Shown one piece after another: positions 1-6,306 of a stretch of DNA of 10,234 nt. How positions within the stretch are numbered: the stretch's first letter is position 1; the number at the start of each line of letters is the position of its first letter. Source of the stretch: Candidatus Omnitrophota bacterium (GTDB taxonomy: Bacteria > Omnitrophota > Gorgyraeia > Duberdicusellales > 4484-171); contig JALOBR010000026.1 in the NCBI GenBank assembly GCA_023228195.1, positions 1 to 10,234 of the forward strand, read 5' to 3'. A program made the translations under genes and the position numbers. A model generated the notes under the pieces. That model did no database searches, was not told where the DNA came from, and saw only the letters and a list, made by a program, of their open reading frames with translations.

Positions 1-518
1 AATATGTGAAAGACATTTTGGACGTAATACAAATACCTGCTTTTTTGTGCCGGCAGACCGATTTAATAGTTGAGGCTGCGAAAACTAAAAAAATAATAAA
101 CATAAAAAAAGGCCAATTCCTTTCACCATATGATGTTAAGTACATAGTTGAAAAAGTAGAATCATGCAAAAATAAAAATATATTTATTACGGAAAGAGGG
201 GCTTGTTTTGGCTACAATAATCTCGTAGTCGATTTCCGTTCTTTCCCGATAATGAAAAAATTAGGCTATCCGGTAATCTTTGATGTAACCCATTCTTTAC
301 AAAGGCCTTCTGCGGCAGGAGGAATCTCCGGCGGCGACAGCGAATTTGTGTCACCGCTTAGCCTGGCAGCGGCAGCTTCCGGTATAGATGGGCTGTTTAT
401 GGAGGTCCATCCTGACCCGAAAAAAGCATTATCTGACAAAAATACTTCATATGATATGTACAAATTGGATAACCTTATTTCCAAACTAGTTAAGATAAGG
501 AGAGTAATCAATGGATAA
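1..518 (+). CDS. kdsA: 3-deoxy-8-phosphooctulonate (Kdo-8-P) synthase, C-terminal part, 5' end outside window
   Basis: Cytoplasmic enzyme that condenses phosphoenolpyruvate with arabinose-5-phosphate to Kdo-8-phosphate, the committed step of Kdo synthesis for lipid A/LPS. The open frame runs in from the left edge (first whole codon at position 3). The GTG at 6 is an internal valine, not a start, because the protein begins mid-domain in the conserved IQIPAFLCRQTDL stretch. About 172 residues are visible of a usual 270-280. Family landmarks in order are RQTDL, ERGACFGYNNLVVD, VIFDVTHSLQ, SGG, and EVHPDP followed by ALSDKNT. The His of DVTH and the Glu of EVHPDP are expected active-site or metal residues. 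The ALSDKNT loop looks more like the metal-dependent (Aquifex-type) enzymes than the CDGPS loop of E. coli KdsA; the deciding N-terminal Cys/Asn is outside the window. Its stop overlaps the kdsD start by 8 bases, implying translational coupling. The identification is very secure. Confidence 0.96.
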   Translation, partial: YVKDILDVIQIPAFLCRQTDLIVEAAKTKKIINIKKGQFLSPYDVKYIVEKVESCKNKNIFITERGACFGYNNLVVDFRSFPIMKKLGYPVIFDVTHSLQRPSAAGGISGGDSEFVSPLSLAAAASGIDGLFMEVHPDPKKALSDKNTSYDMYKLDNLISKLVKIRRVING

Positions 519-1491
519 ATTTAAATCCAAGGAAATAATCAATTGGGCCAAAGAAGTACTTTCCATAGAAGCGGAAGGCATTGCCAGCCTTGAGGACAGT
601 TTAGATGATAATTTTCTAAGTGCCGTACGAATACTTTCTGCATGCCGCGGTAAAATAGTTGTAACGGGCATGGGCAAGGCCGGAATAATCGGGCAAAAGT
701 TTTCGGCTACACTTTCATCAACCGGAACATCGAGTTTCTGGCTGCATGCTGCGGAAGCGGTTCATGGAGACTTAGGAAGAATTGAAGAAAAAGATGTAGT
801 TGTCGTTCTGTCTTACAGCGGCGAAACTGAAGAAATCAAAAATCTTATTCCTTTTATCCGCCAGATTGGAGCAAAGATAATCGCAATCACAGGGAACCTA
901 CGTTCGAGCCTGAACCGTTACGTTGACGGGTCTATAAATGTAAGAATAAACAAGGAAGCCTGTCCGCTTGGACTCGCGCCCACAACGTCAACTACTGCGA
1001 TGCTTGCTGCGTGCGATGCCATATCCGTTGTGCTTCAAAAAATAAAAGGCTTCAAAGAAAAGGATTTCGCTTTTTTCCATCCCAGAGGTTCTTTAGGAAG
1101 AAAACTTCTCCTTACAGTAAAAGACATTATGCGCAAAAAACGATTTAACCCTATTGTAAATGAGGGTACGCTGGTTAAAGACGTACTCGTTAAAATCACT
1201 TCCGCCCACGCCGGAGCGGCTTCTGTTGTTGATTCGTCCAACAGGCTTATCGGCATATTTACCGATGGTGACCTTCGGAGAAACTTAGAGCGCTATTCAA
1301 ATCTTTTGCGAAAAAAAGTGAAAGATGTTATGACAAAAAACCCCATAGTCGTTAAAGACGCTGATTTAGCTTCCCAGGCATTAAAGGTCCTTGAAGTCAA
1401 AAAAATTGATGAAGTGCCGGTCGTAGATAAAAATTATCACCCGGTGGGCATGCTGGATGTCCAGGATTTAATTGCTGCTGGAATATTATAA
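511..1491 (+). CDS. kdsD: Arabinose-5-phosphate isomerase (KpsF/GutQ family)
   Basis: Interconverts ribulose-5-phosphate and arabinose-5-phosphate, supplying the substrate of the KdsA enzyme encoded immediately upstream. The 326 residues match the usual family length (about 328 in E. coli). An N-terminal SIS sugar-isomerase domain (about residues 35-180) carries TGMGKAG (52-58), HAAEAVHGDLG (79-89), SYSGE (101-105), CPLGLAPTTSTT (151-162) and HPRGSLGR (190-197). K56, E108, E149 and H190 fall at the places of the E. coli catalytic residues K59, E111, E152 and H193. Two CBS domains follow (about 205-262 and 270-326), ending in the typical IDEVPVVD and VGMLDVQDL motifs. The ATG at 511 lies 8 bases after an AAGGAG ribosome site (497-502) and inside the last codons of kdsA. 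The family also includes GutQ, but the location between kdsA and kdsC supports the Kdo role. Confidence 0.96.
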   Translation: MDKFKSKEIINWAKEVLSIEAEGIASLEDSLDDNFLSAVRILSACRGKIVVTGMGKAGIIGQKFSATLSSTGTSSFWLHAAEAVHGDLGRIEEKDVVVVLSYSGETEEIKNLIPFIRQIGAKIIAITGNLRSSLNRYVDGSINVRINKEACPLGLAPTTSTTAMLAACDAISVVLQKIKGFKEKDFAFFHPRGSLGRKLLLTVKDIMRKKRFNPIVNEGTLVKDVLVKITSAHAGAASVVDSSNRLIGIFTDGDLRRNLERYSNLLRKKVKDVMTKNPIVVKDADLASQALKVLEVKKIDEVPVVDKNYHPVGMLDVQDLIAAGIL

Positions 1492-1522
1492 CCGGCTAAA
1501 ACCTAAATACTAAAAACACAAG

Positions 1523-2071
1523 ATGAGCAAAAACATTAGCGACAAAACATTAAAGCTGTTTAAAACGGTTAAATTACTTATACTGGATGTTGACGGAGTG
1601 CTGACTAAGGGAGAAATCATTTACGATGACAGGGGAAGGGAACTAAAAATTTTTAACGTTAAAGACGGGCTTGGAATTTTTCTTTTACGAAAAGCAGGAA
1701 TTAAAACTATTTTTTTAACTGCCAAAAATTCTCCAGTCCTGTATAGGCGTGCGCGCGATATGCAGGTTGAGGAAGTTATAGGAGGAATCTTGCCTAAAGA
1801 AAGCGCTCTTTTAAAAGTTTCCTCAAAATATAAAGTAAAGCCGGAAAATATTTGCTTTATGGGCGACGACCTCATTGATATCGGGTTAATGAGGCACGTA
1901 GGAGTTGCCGTTGCGGTTCGTGACGCAGAAGATTCAGTAAAAAAAGAAGCTGTTTATGTTACTTGTAAAAACGGCGGAGAAGGAGCAGTGAGAGAAGTGG
2001 TGAATCTTATATTTAAGGCCCAAAAATTGGAAGATAAAGTCTATAAATTCATAAAAAATCCCGAAAAGTAG
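1523..2071 (+). CDS. kdsC: 3-deoxy-D-manno-octulosonate 8-phosphate phosphatase (HAD family)
   Basis: Cytoplasmic phosphatase that removes phosphate from Kdo-8-phosphate to give Kdo. It is a 182-residue HAD protein of the small, capless (C0, tetrameric) type. Visible motifs are DVDGVLT (22-28, with nucleophile D22 and acid/base D24), LTAKNS (65-70, motif II Thr66), K92 in ILPKESALL (motif III), and MGDDLID (113-119, motif IV). The C-terminal GGEGAVREV tail is typical of KdsC. The ATG at 1523 is the first start after an in-frame TAA at 1511. It has no recognisable Shine-Dalgarno sequence in the A-rich 31-base gap after kdsD, unlike most genes here. It completes the kdsA-kdsD-kdsC set; the later Kdo steps (kdsB, waaA) are not in the window. 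Confidence 0.95.
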   Translation: MSKNISDKTLKLFKTVKLLILDVDGVLTKGEIIYDDRGRELKIFNVKDGLGIFLLRKAGIKTIFLTAKNSPVLYRRARDMQVEEVIGGILPKESALLKVSSKYKVKPENICFMGDDLIDIGLMRHVGVAVAVRDAEDSVKKEAVYVTCKNGGEGAVREVVNLIFKAQKLEDKVYKFIKNPEK

Positions 2072-2082
2072 GGGTTTAATAG

Positions 2083-2110
2083 TTGACTTTGAATCGTAAT
2101 CTGGTATAGT
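2083..2110 (+). promoter_or_regulatory. Predicted sigma70-type promoter with extended -10, upstream of lptC/A-lptB
   Basis: TTGACT (2083-2088) and TATAGT (2105-2110) are separated by 16 bases and resemble the -35 and -10 consensus. TGG directly before the -10 gives an extended -10 element (TGn). Transcription would start near 2116-2118, leaving an untranslated leader of roughly 30 bases with a TGAGGA ribosome site (2132-2137) before the ATG at 2146. It sits in the 74-base gap after kdsC and would let the Lpt export genes be expressed apart from the Kdo genes. It is inferred from consensus matches only. Confidence 0.7.
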
Positions 2111-2145
2111 AAATGCTCTTCATGTTTTCTGTGAGGAAATAAACG

Positions 2146-2802
2146 ATGCTGACGAAAATAATCTACATATTATTGGTTTGTTTATGTTTGCCTTTTTCTC
2201 TTTTTGCGGAGCCTGCCGTCCCCGCGGGGCTTGAAGCCGGCTCAGAACAAAAAATAAAGGATTTCTATCTTTCTAACGTCAAAGAAGACGGCTCAAAGGA
2301 TTGGGAAGTAAAAGGAACAGAAGCGGTGTTACGTAATAATTACGTTGATATAGACAACATGGAAGCAAAATATTACTCGGATAATGATACAATTTTCGTA
2401 AAATCCGAGAAGGCAAAAGTAAACAAAGAAAACATGAATGCCGATTTGCAGGATAACGTGGAACTTAAAATACCCAACAAAGACGGCACTTATGTCACAA
2501 TTACCTGCACAGGGCCTCTTGAAATGAGGTATAACGACGGTATAGCTATTTTTAATAATAATGTCGCCGTGGATAACCCGCAAGGCAAGCTCATTTCCGA
2601 TAAAGCCACGGTTTATTTTGATACAAAAGACAAAACAAAAATGAAAATAGTCGCCGAGGGGCATGTTAAAATAGTAAAGGACAACAATGTCGCTTTCGCG
2701 GATAAAGCTACATATATGGGTGAAAGCAAAAATGTTGTCTTGGAAGGTAATCCCCGTTTAATTTATTTTTCCAAAAAAGATGAAACTCCTGGAAGTAAAT
2801 AA
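2146..2802 (+). CDS. Exported LPS-transport protein with LptC-like and LptA/OstA-like parts
   Basis: Predicted envelope protein of the Lpt pathway, which carries LPS from the inner membrane across the periplasm. A hydrophobic N-terminus (about residues 4-21, ending SLFA) is a signal peptide or, as in LptC, a membrane anchor. Residues about 36-105 (IKDFYLSNVKEDG, DWEVKGTEAVL, then a run of short beta repeats) look like LptC. Residues about 105-206, with GPLEMRYNDGIAIFNNNV, GKLISDKATVYFD, AEGHVKIV and ADKATYMGESKNVVLEG, look like the OstA/LptA beta-jellyroll repeat. The length (218) is close to one ordinary LptC (about 190) or LptA (about 185), so this is a compact composite rather than a full fusion. 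No separate lptC or lptA lies in the window. It overlaps lptB by 23 bases, which makes the pathway assignment strong; the choice between LptC and LptA is open. Confidence 0.82.
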   Translation: MLTKIIYILLVCLCLPFSLFAEPAVPAGLEAGSEQKIKDFYLSNVKEDGSKDWEVKGTEAVLRNNYVDIDNMEAKYYSDNDTIFVKSEKAKVNKENMNADLQDNVELKIPNKDGTYVTITCTGPLEMRYNDGIAIFNNNVAVDNPQGKLISDKATVYFDTKDKTKMKIVAEGHVKIVKDNNVAFADKATYMGESKNVVLEGNPRLIYFSKKDETPGSK

Positions 2803-3502
2803 CCTTTCTAAGTCATACGGGACAAAGACCGTTGTGCGCGGAGTTTCGCTTTCGGTAAAACGAGGCGAAATCGTAGGGCTATTAGGGCCAAACGGAGCAG
2901 GTAAAACCACCAGCTTCTATATGGTTGTAGGGATAATTGCACCGGATGAAGGAAATATTCTTTTTGACAATCAGGATATTACCAATCTGCCTATACACAT
3001 ACGGGCGCGTTATGGTATGGGCTATTTATCGCAAGAGCCTTCGATCTTCAGGAAATTGACGGTTGAAGAAAACATAATGGCAATCCTGGAAATGCTGCCG
3101 CTTAACAAGATAGAACGCATTAAACGGCTTGAAGAGCTTTTACATGAATTAAATATTTCGCATCTGCGTAAAAATAAAGCTTATACTCTAAGCGGCGGCG
3201 AAATGCGGCGCCTGGAAATTACTAGGGCATTGGTAACTAATCCGTCATTTCTGCTTTTAGACGAGCCTTTCTCCGGAATAGACCCCATAGTTGTGGGCGA
3301 AGCAAAAGAAATAATCGTTGAGCTTAGGCGAAAAGGCATAGGGATATTGCTTACAGATCACAATGTAAGAGAAACTCTTTCCATAACCGATAGGGCCTAT
3401 TTGATAGCCGATGGAAGGATACTTATTTCCGGCACATCCAATGATTTGATAAGCGATCCCAAGGCAAGAGAAATTTATTTAGGCAAAAATTTTAGCATGT
3501 GA
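2780..3502 (+). CDS. lptB: LPS export ABC transporter ATP-binding protein
   Basis: Cytoplasmic ATPase of the LptB2FG transporter that extracts LPS from the inner membrane and pushes it along the LptC-LptA bridge. The 240 residues match the family length. Motifs are Walker A GPNGAGKT (36-43), the Q-loop at Q85 in YLSQEPSIF, signature LSGGE (137-141), Walker B LLLDE (158-162) and switch His194 in TDHNVRETL. The GAGKTTSFYMVVG and YLSQEPSIFRKLTV stretches and the YLGKNF end are specific to LptB among ABC ATPases. The ATG at 2780 is inside the upstream gene (23-base overlap). No good Shine-Dalgarno precedes it, only an A-rich stretch, so translation is probably coupled to the upstream gene. The permease genes lptF/lptG are not in the window. 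Confidence 0.97.
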   Translation: MKLLEVNNLSKSYGTKTVVRGVSLSVKRGEIVGLLGPNGAGKTTSFYMVVGIIAPDEGNILFDNQDITNLPIHIRARYGMGYLSQEPSIFRKLTVEENIMAILEMLPLNKIERIKRLEELLHELNISHLRKNKAYTLSGGEMRRLEITRALVTNPSFLLLDEPFSGIDPIVVGEAKEIIVELRRKGIGILLTDHNVRETLSITDRAYLIADGRILISGTSNDLISDPKAREIYLGKNFSM

Positions 3503-3515
3503 GAGCGGAGGTGCA

Positions 3516-4403
3516 ATGAAAGTTGAAGTCAAAAAAATCGATAAGATAAAAAGAGTAATTAACGTAGAGTTAAGCGGAGAAGATTTTATAAACGAAAAGA
3601 AAGAAGCCTATAAAGAAATAGGAAAGAATATCAAGATGTCCGGTTTCAGACCCGGTACCGCCCCTCTGGAGATCTTAGAAAAACATCATTTAAAAACATT
3701 AAAGGAAGAATTTTTGCGAAAGATGCTCCCGGCTTATTACGAAAAAGCCTTAGGCGAAGTTAAATTGTCTCCCGCGGGGCTTCCCCGTATTTATGACGTT
3801 GAGCTTTCAGAGACAACTCTTGTCTTCGCGGCAGAATTCGATACAAAACCCGAAATAGAGTTAAAAGACAGTAATTACCGGGATATAAAGATAAAAGAAA
3901 AGAAAATCGAGGTAAAAGAAGAAGAAATAGAAAAGGTGCTCATTAATCTTAAAGAAGGAATTAAAAAAACCTTGAATAAAGATTTGACAGATGATGAATT
4001 GTGCAGATGGGCCGGATACGCAGATATGGCGAGCTTCAAGGATGCAATCAAGATAGAAATTTCAGTAGAAAAACTTCGCGAGCGCAGAAAACGAATAGAC
4101 AGCCAGATAAGTCAGCACTTACTTAAAAGCATTGACGTTGCCTTGCCGCAGAACGAAGTAGAGCATTATCATAAGGAGCTGGTTAACCGGGAAATACATA
4201 ATCTGCGGCTTCGCAATGTTCCTAACGAAGACATAGAAAAGTATAAAAAAGATATTGAAGAAAAACTAAAACCTCTTGCGGAAGATGAAATAAAATTGTA
4301 TTACATCCTCGAGGCAATCGCCAAAAAGGAGGGCCTTACAATAGAAAATAATTTAGGAGAGGTTGTGCTTGGATTTTTGCTAAGTATAGCAAATTATGAA
4401 TGA
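3516..4403 (+). CDS. tig: Trigger factor, short form apparently lacking the PPIase domain
   Basis: Ribosome-bound chaperone that meets nascent chains at the exit tunnel. The N-terminal ribosome-binding domain (about residues 1-112) is clear and contains the signature SGFRPGTAP (42-50), equivalent to the GFRxGKxP loop that docks on ribosomal protein L23. It ends in VFAAEFDTKPEIEL. The chain then goes through a short charged helix (about 122-150) straight into the C-terminal helical chaperone region (about 155-295: LTDDELCRWAGYADMASF, ALPQNEVEHYHKELVNREI, AEDEIKLYYILEAIAKKEG), ending LGFLLSIANYE like other trigger factors. The length is 295 against about 430 normally, and no FKBP-type PPIase segment is present. 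The ATG at 3516 has a strong GGAGGTG site (3507-3513) and lies 13 bases after the lptB stop. The frame is continuous, so this is not a frameshifted gene. The clpP gene next downstream fits the usual tig-clpP neighbourhood. Confidence 0.88.
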   Translation: MKVEVKKIDKIKRVINVELSGEDFINEKKEAYKEIGKNIKMSGFRPGTAPLEILEKHHLKTLKEEFLRKMLPAYYEKALGEVKLSPAGLPRIYDVELSETTLVFAAEFDTKPEIELKDSNYRDIKIKEKKIEVKEEEIEKVLINLKEGIKKTLNKDLTDDELCRWAGYADMASFKDAIKIEISVEKLRERRKRIDSQISQHLLKSIDVALPQNEVEHYHKELVNREIHNLRLRNVPNEDIEKYKKDIEEKLKPLAEDEIKLYYILEAIAKKEGLTIENNLGEVVLGFLLSIANYE

Positions 4404-4407
4404 AGCA

Positions 4408-4428
4408 GTTCCGGCGTCGCGTCGGAAC
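4408..4428. repeat. Inverted repeat / RNA hairpin just after the tig stop
   Basis: GTTCCGGCG (4408-4416) pairs with CGTCGGAAC (4420-4428) around a three-base TCG loop. All nine pairs are canonical except one G-T at 4414/4422. The stem starts five bases after the tig stop codon. It has no T-run directly behind it, so it is not a textbook intrinsic terminator. It could protect the 3' end of the upstream message or act with the larger hairpin that follows. Confidence 0.7.
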
Positions 4429-4446
4429 ATAGCTGAATTCACAACC

Positions 4447-4500
4447 GCACTATTATTTTTTCCACACGCCTACTGCAGGCAGCTTGAAAAAATAATGTGC
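4447..4500. repeat. Long imperfect inverted repeat / hairpin immediately upstream of clpP
   Basis: The left arm 4447-4462 (GCAC, T bulge at 4451, then ATTATTTTTTC) is complementary over 15 bases to the right arm 4486-4500 (GAAAAAATAATGTGC). Inside it, GCCT (4468-4471) and AGGC (4477-4480) form a second short stem around ACTGC, with a five-base internal loop on each side. The whole 54-base structure ends six bases before the AAGGAG ribosome site of clpP (4507-4512). Refolding could therefore affect transcription or translation of clpP. It might instead be a dispersed palindromic repeat element. The function is unknown; the pairing itself is read directly. Confidence 0.75.
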
Positions 4501-4518
4501 TTATTAAAGGAGTAGAAA

Positions 4519-5118
4519 ATGAAAAATCAGATGTATGTTCCAATGGTAATTGAACAATCAGGCAGAATGGAAAGGGCATACGATATCTACTCGCGGCTTC
4601 TTAAAGATAGAATAATTTTTGTAGGAACCCCCATTGATGACGCTATCGCGAATGTCATAATAGCGCAGATGCTGTTTCTGCAGATGGAAGATGTAAGCAA
4701 AGACATAAATTTATACATAAATACCCCCGGTGGAGTTATCACCTCTGGTCTCGCTATCTACGACACAATGCAATTTGTAAAATGCGAAGTAGCAACTTAT
4801 TGTATTGGCCAGGCTTCTTCGATGGGCGCGATTTTACTTTGTGCGGGCACAAAAGGAAAAAGATTTACCCTTCCGAACTCACGGATCATGATTCACCAGC
4901 CATGGGGCGGGGTTCAGGGTAGTGCCGAAGATATTTCCCGTCAGACCAAAGAAATTCTTCGCCTCAGAGAAAAGGTAAATGAAATTCTTGTTACCCATAC
5001 CGGGAAGTCCCTCGAAAAAGTAAAAGAAGATACAGATAGAGATTATTTTATGAGCGCGCAGGAAGCAAAGGAATACGGCATTGTCGATGAAGTGATTATC
5101 TCAACAAAACAAAAATAG
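4519..5118 (+). CDS. clpP: ATP-dependent Clp protease proteolytic subunit
   Basis: Serine peptidase that forms the 14-subunit degradation chamber and works with a Clp ATPase (ClpX, ClpA or ClpC). The 199 residues are typical. The catalytic triad is visible: Ser101 in GQASSMGA, His126 in MIHQPWGG and Asp175 in TDRDYFMSA. The other hallmarks DRIIFVG, INTPGG and EYGIVDEVI are all present, so the enzyme should be active. The ATG at 4519 has AAGGAG at 4507-4512. The protein starts directly with the mature-like [23 protein letters not shown], with a propeptide of only a few residues. The clpX gene usually found just downstream is missing here, so its partner ATPase must be encoded elsewhere. Confidence 0.98.
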   Translation: MKNQMYVPMVIEQSGRMERAYDIYSRLLKDRIIFVGTPIDDAIANVIIAQMLFLQMEDVSKDINLYINTPGGVITSGLAIYDTMQFVKCEVATYCIGQASSMGAILLCAGTKGKRFTLPNSRIMIHQPWGGVQGSAEDISRQTKEILRLREKVNEILVTHTGKSLEKVKEDTDRDYFMSAQEAKEYGIVDEVIISTKQK

Positions 5119-5169
5119 TAAACACTGTAACAATTAAAATAATTCACAGCTTTTCAGAAAGGAGGCACA

Positions 5170-6306
5170 ATGAAGCGTAGATATTTGATGACTCCGGGCC
5201 CTTCTCCTGTACCATCAGTAATCCGTGAAGCTTTGGCTTATGAGATAATGCATCATAGGACCGATGAATTTATTGAAATACTTAAAGAAACAAACGAAGG
5301 GCTAAAATATGTTTTTTGCACGAAAAATCCTGTTTTAACTTTTGCTTCTTCCGGAACCGGAGCGATGGAAGCGGCAGTAACCAATCTTTTTTCGGCAAAA
5401 GATAAAGTCATTGTCATTGTAGGAGGAAAATTCGGAGAACGCTGGGTTGAGATAGCGAAAAGCTACGGTTTGGATATTATCCAAATGAATGTTGAACTAG
5501 GCAACAGCCCGGAAGCTTCCGAAGTCAAGAAAATACTGGACGAAAACAAAGATATCAAAGGGATATTTACGACTCTATGCGAAACATCAACCGCAACAGT
5601 TTTTGATATTAAAGGAATAGCTTCATTAATTAAAGATAAGAATATTTTACTTATAGTGGATGCCATAAGCGGCTTGGGGCAAGATGCCCTCTTAACAGAT
5701 GAATGGGGCGTTGACGTTGTTGTAAGCGGTTCCCAGAAAGGCTTTATGCTCCCCCCAGGACTTTCATTTATGAGCGTTAGTGAAAAGGCAAAGAGTTTTA
5801 TGAAAAATTCAACTCTTCCTAAATATTATTTCAGCTTAGCCAAAGCCTTAAAGGCATATGAGAAAAACGATACGCCATTTACGCCGGCAGTATCTTTAAT
5901 CGTAGGATTGAAGACGAGTATAAATCTTATTAAAAATGATGGCATTGAAAATATGTGGGCGAATTTCAAAAAAATGTCGAAAGCAACACAGGCTGCAGCA
6001 GAGGCTCTAGGTTTACAGGTTTTTTCGAAAAGCCCTTCATCGTCGCTTACCGCAATAGTCGCTCCGGCAGGAATAAACGCAAAAGATATAGTCAAGAAAC
6101 TGCGCAAAGAGCACGGGGTAAGTATTGCCGCCGGCCAGGGTGAACTTGAGCAGAAAATTATCAGAATCGCGCATATGGGCTGGATAAATGAGCAGGACCT
6201 TACAATGTGTTTTTCTTTACTTGAAAAAGTGCTTCATGACTGCGGTTACACTAACTTTAAAGTAGGCGCTTCCGTTGCAAGGCTTCAGGAGGTTATCTAT
6301 GGTTAA
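5170..6306 (+). CDS. Class V aminotransferase, probable phosphoserine (or serine/alanine-glyoxylate) aminotransferase
   Basis: PLP-dependent fold-type I enzyme of 378 residues from the alanine-glyoxylate/serine-pyruvate aminotransferase group. Visible parts are the N-terminal MTPGPSPVP substrate loop (7-15), SGTGAMEA (61-68, phosphate cup), the CETSTATV loop (137-144), Asp164 in LIVDAISGLG (pyridine nitrogen), Lys190 in SGSQKGFMLPPG (Schiff base) and Arg332 in RIAHMGW (substrate carboxylate). It has a strong AAAGGAGG site (5158-5165) and overlaps serA by 8 bases. The most likely job is therefore amination of 3-phosphohydroxypyruvate, made by SerA, to phosphoserine, replacing classical SerC. 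Related class V enzymes with such activity are known in methanogens (the MJ0959 type). Photorespiratory-type glyoxylate transamination, or use in a serine cycle, is the alternative. The family is certain; the substrate is inferred from context. Confidence 0.88.
   Translation: MKRRYLMTPGPSPVPSVIREALAYEIMHHRTDEFIEILKETNEGLKYVFCTKNPVLTFASSGTGAMEAAVTNLFSAKDKVIVIVGGKFGERWVEIAKSYGLDIIQMNVELGNSPEASEVKKILDENKDIKGIFTTLCETSTATVFDIKGIASLIKDKNILLIVDAISGLGQDALLTDEWGVDVVVSGSQKGFMLPPGLSFMSVSEKAKSFMKNSTLPKYYFSLAKALKAYEKNDTPFTPAVSLIVGLKTSINLIKNDGIENMWANFKKMSKATQAAAEALGLQVFSKSPSSSLTAIVAPAGINAKDIVKKLRKEHGVSIAAGQGELEQKIIRIAHMGWINEQDLTMCFSLLEKVLHDCGYTNFKVGASVARLQEVIYG
6287..6292 (+). promoter_or_regulatory. Shine-Dalgarno site that fixes the serA start
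   Basis: AGGAGG lies 6 bases before the ATG at 6299. It rules out the longer reading from a TTG at 6275, which would add eight residues unlike any dehydrogenase N-terminus. Confidence 0.85.

Noticed and set aside
2329..2664. Minus-strand open frame of 111 codons inside the LptC/A-like gene
   Set aside because: Antisense to a confidently coding gene, with no ribosome site or family signature.
3516..4403. Trigger factor shortened by frameshift or assembly error
   Set aside because: The N- and C-terminal family regions are in one uninterrupted frame with a normal start and stop. An error would have to delete a multiple of three bases covering exactly one domain.
4404..4518. Rho-independent terminator between tig and clpP
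   Set aside because: The hairpins are real but no T-run follows either of them. The only T-run (4456-4461) sits in the left arm of the second stem.
5125..5155. Possible weak terminator after clpP (CTGT...ACAG with AATT/AATT inside, then CTTTTC)
   Set aside because: The stem is short and almost all A/T with an interrupted pairing, and the T-run is only four bases; not enough to call.
6275..6298. Upstream TTG start for serA
   Set aside because: It would add eight residues lying inside the aminotransferase frame. The ATG at 6299 has AGGAGG at proper spacing and matches the usual SerA N-terminus.
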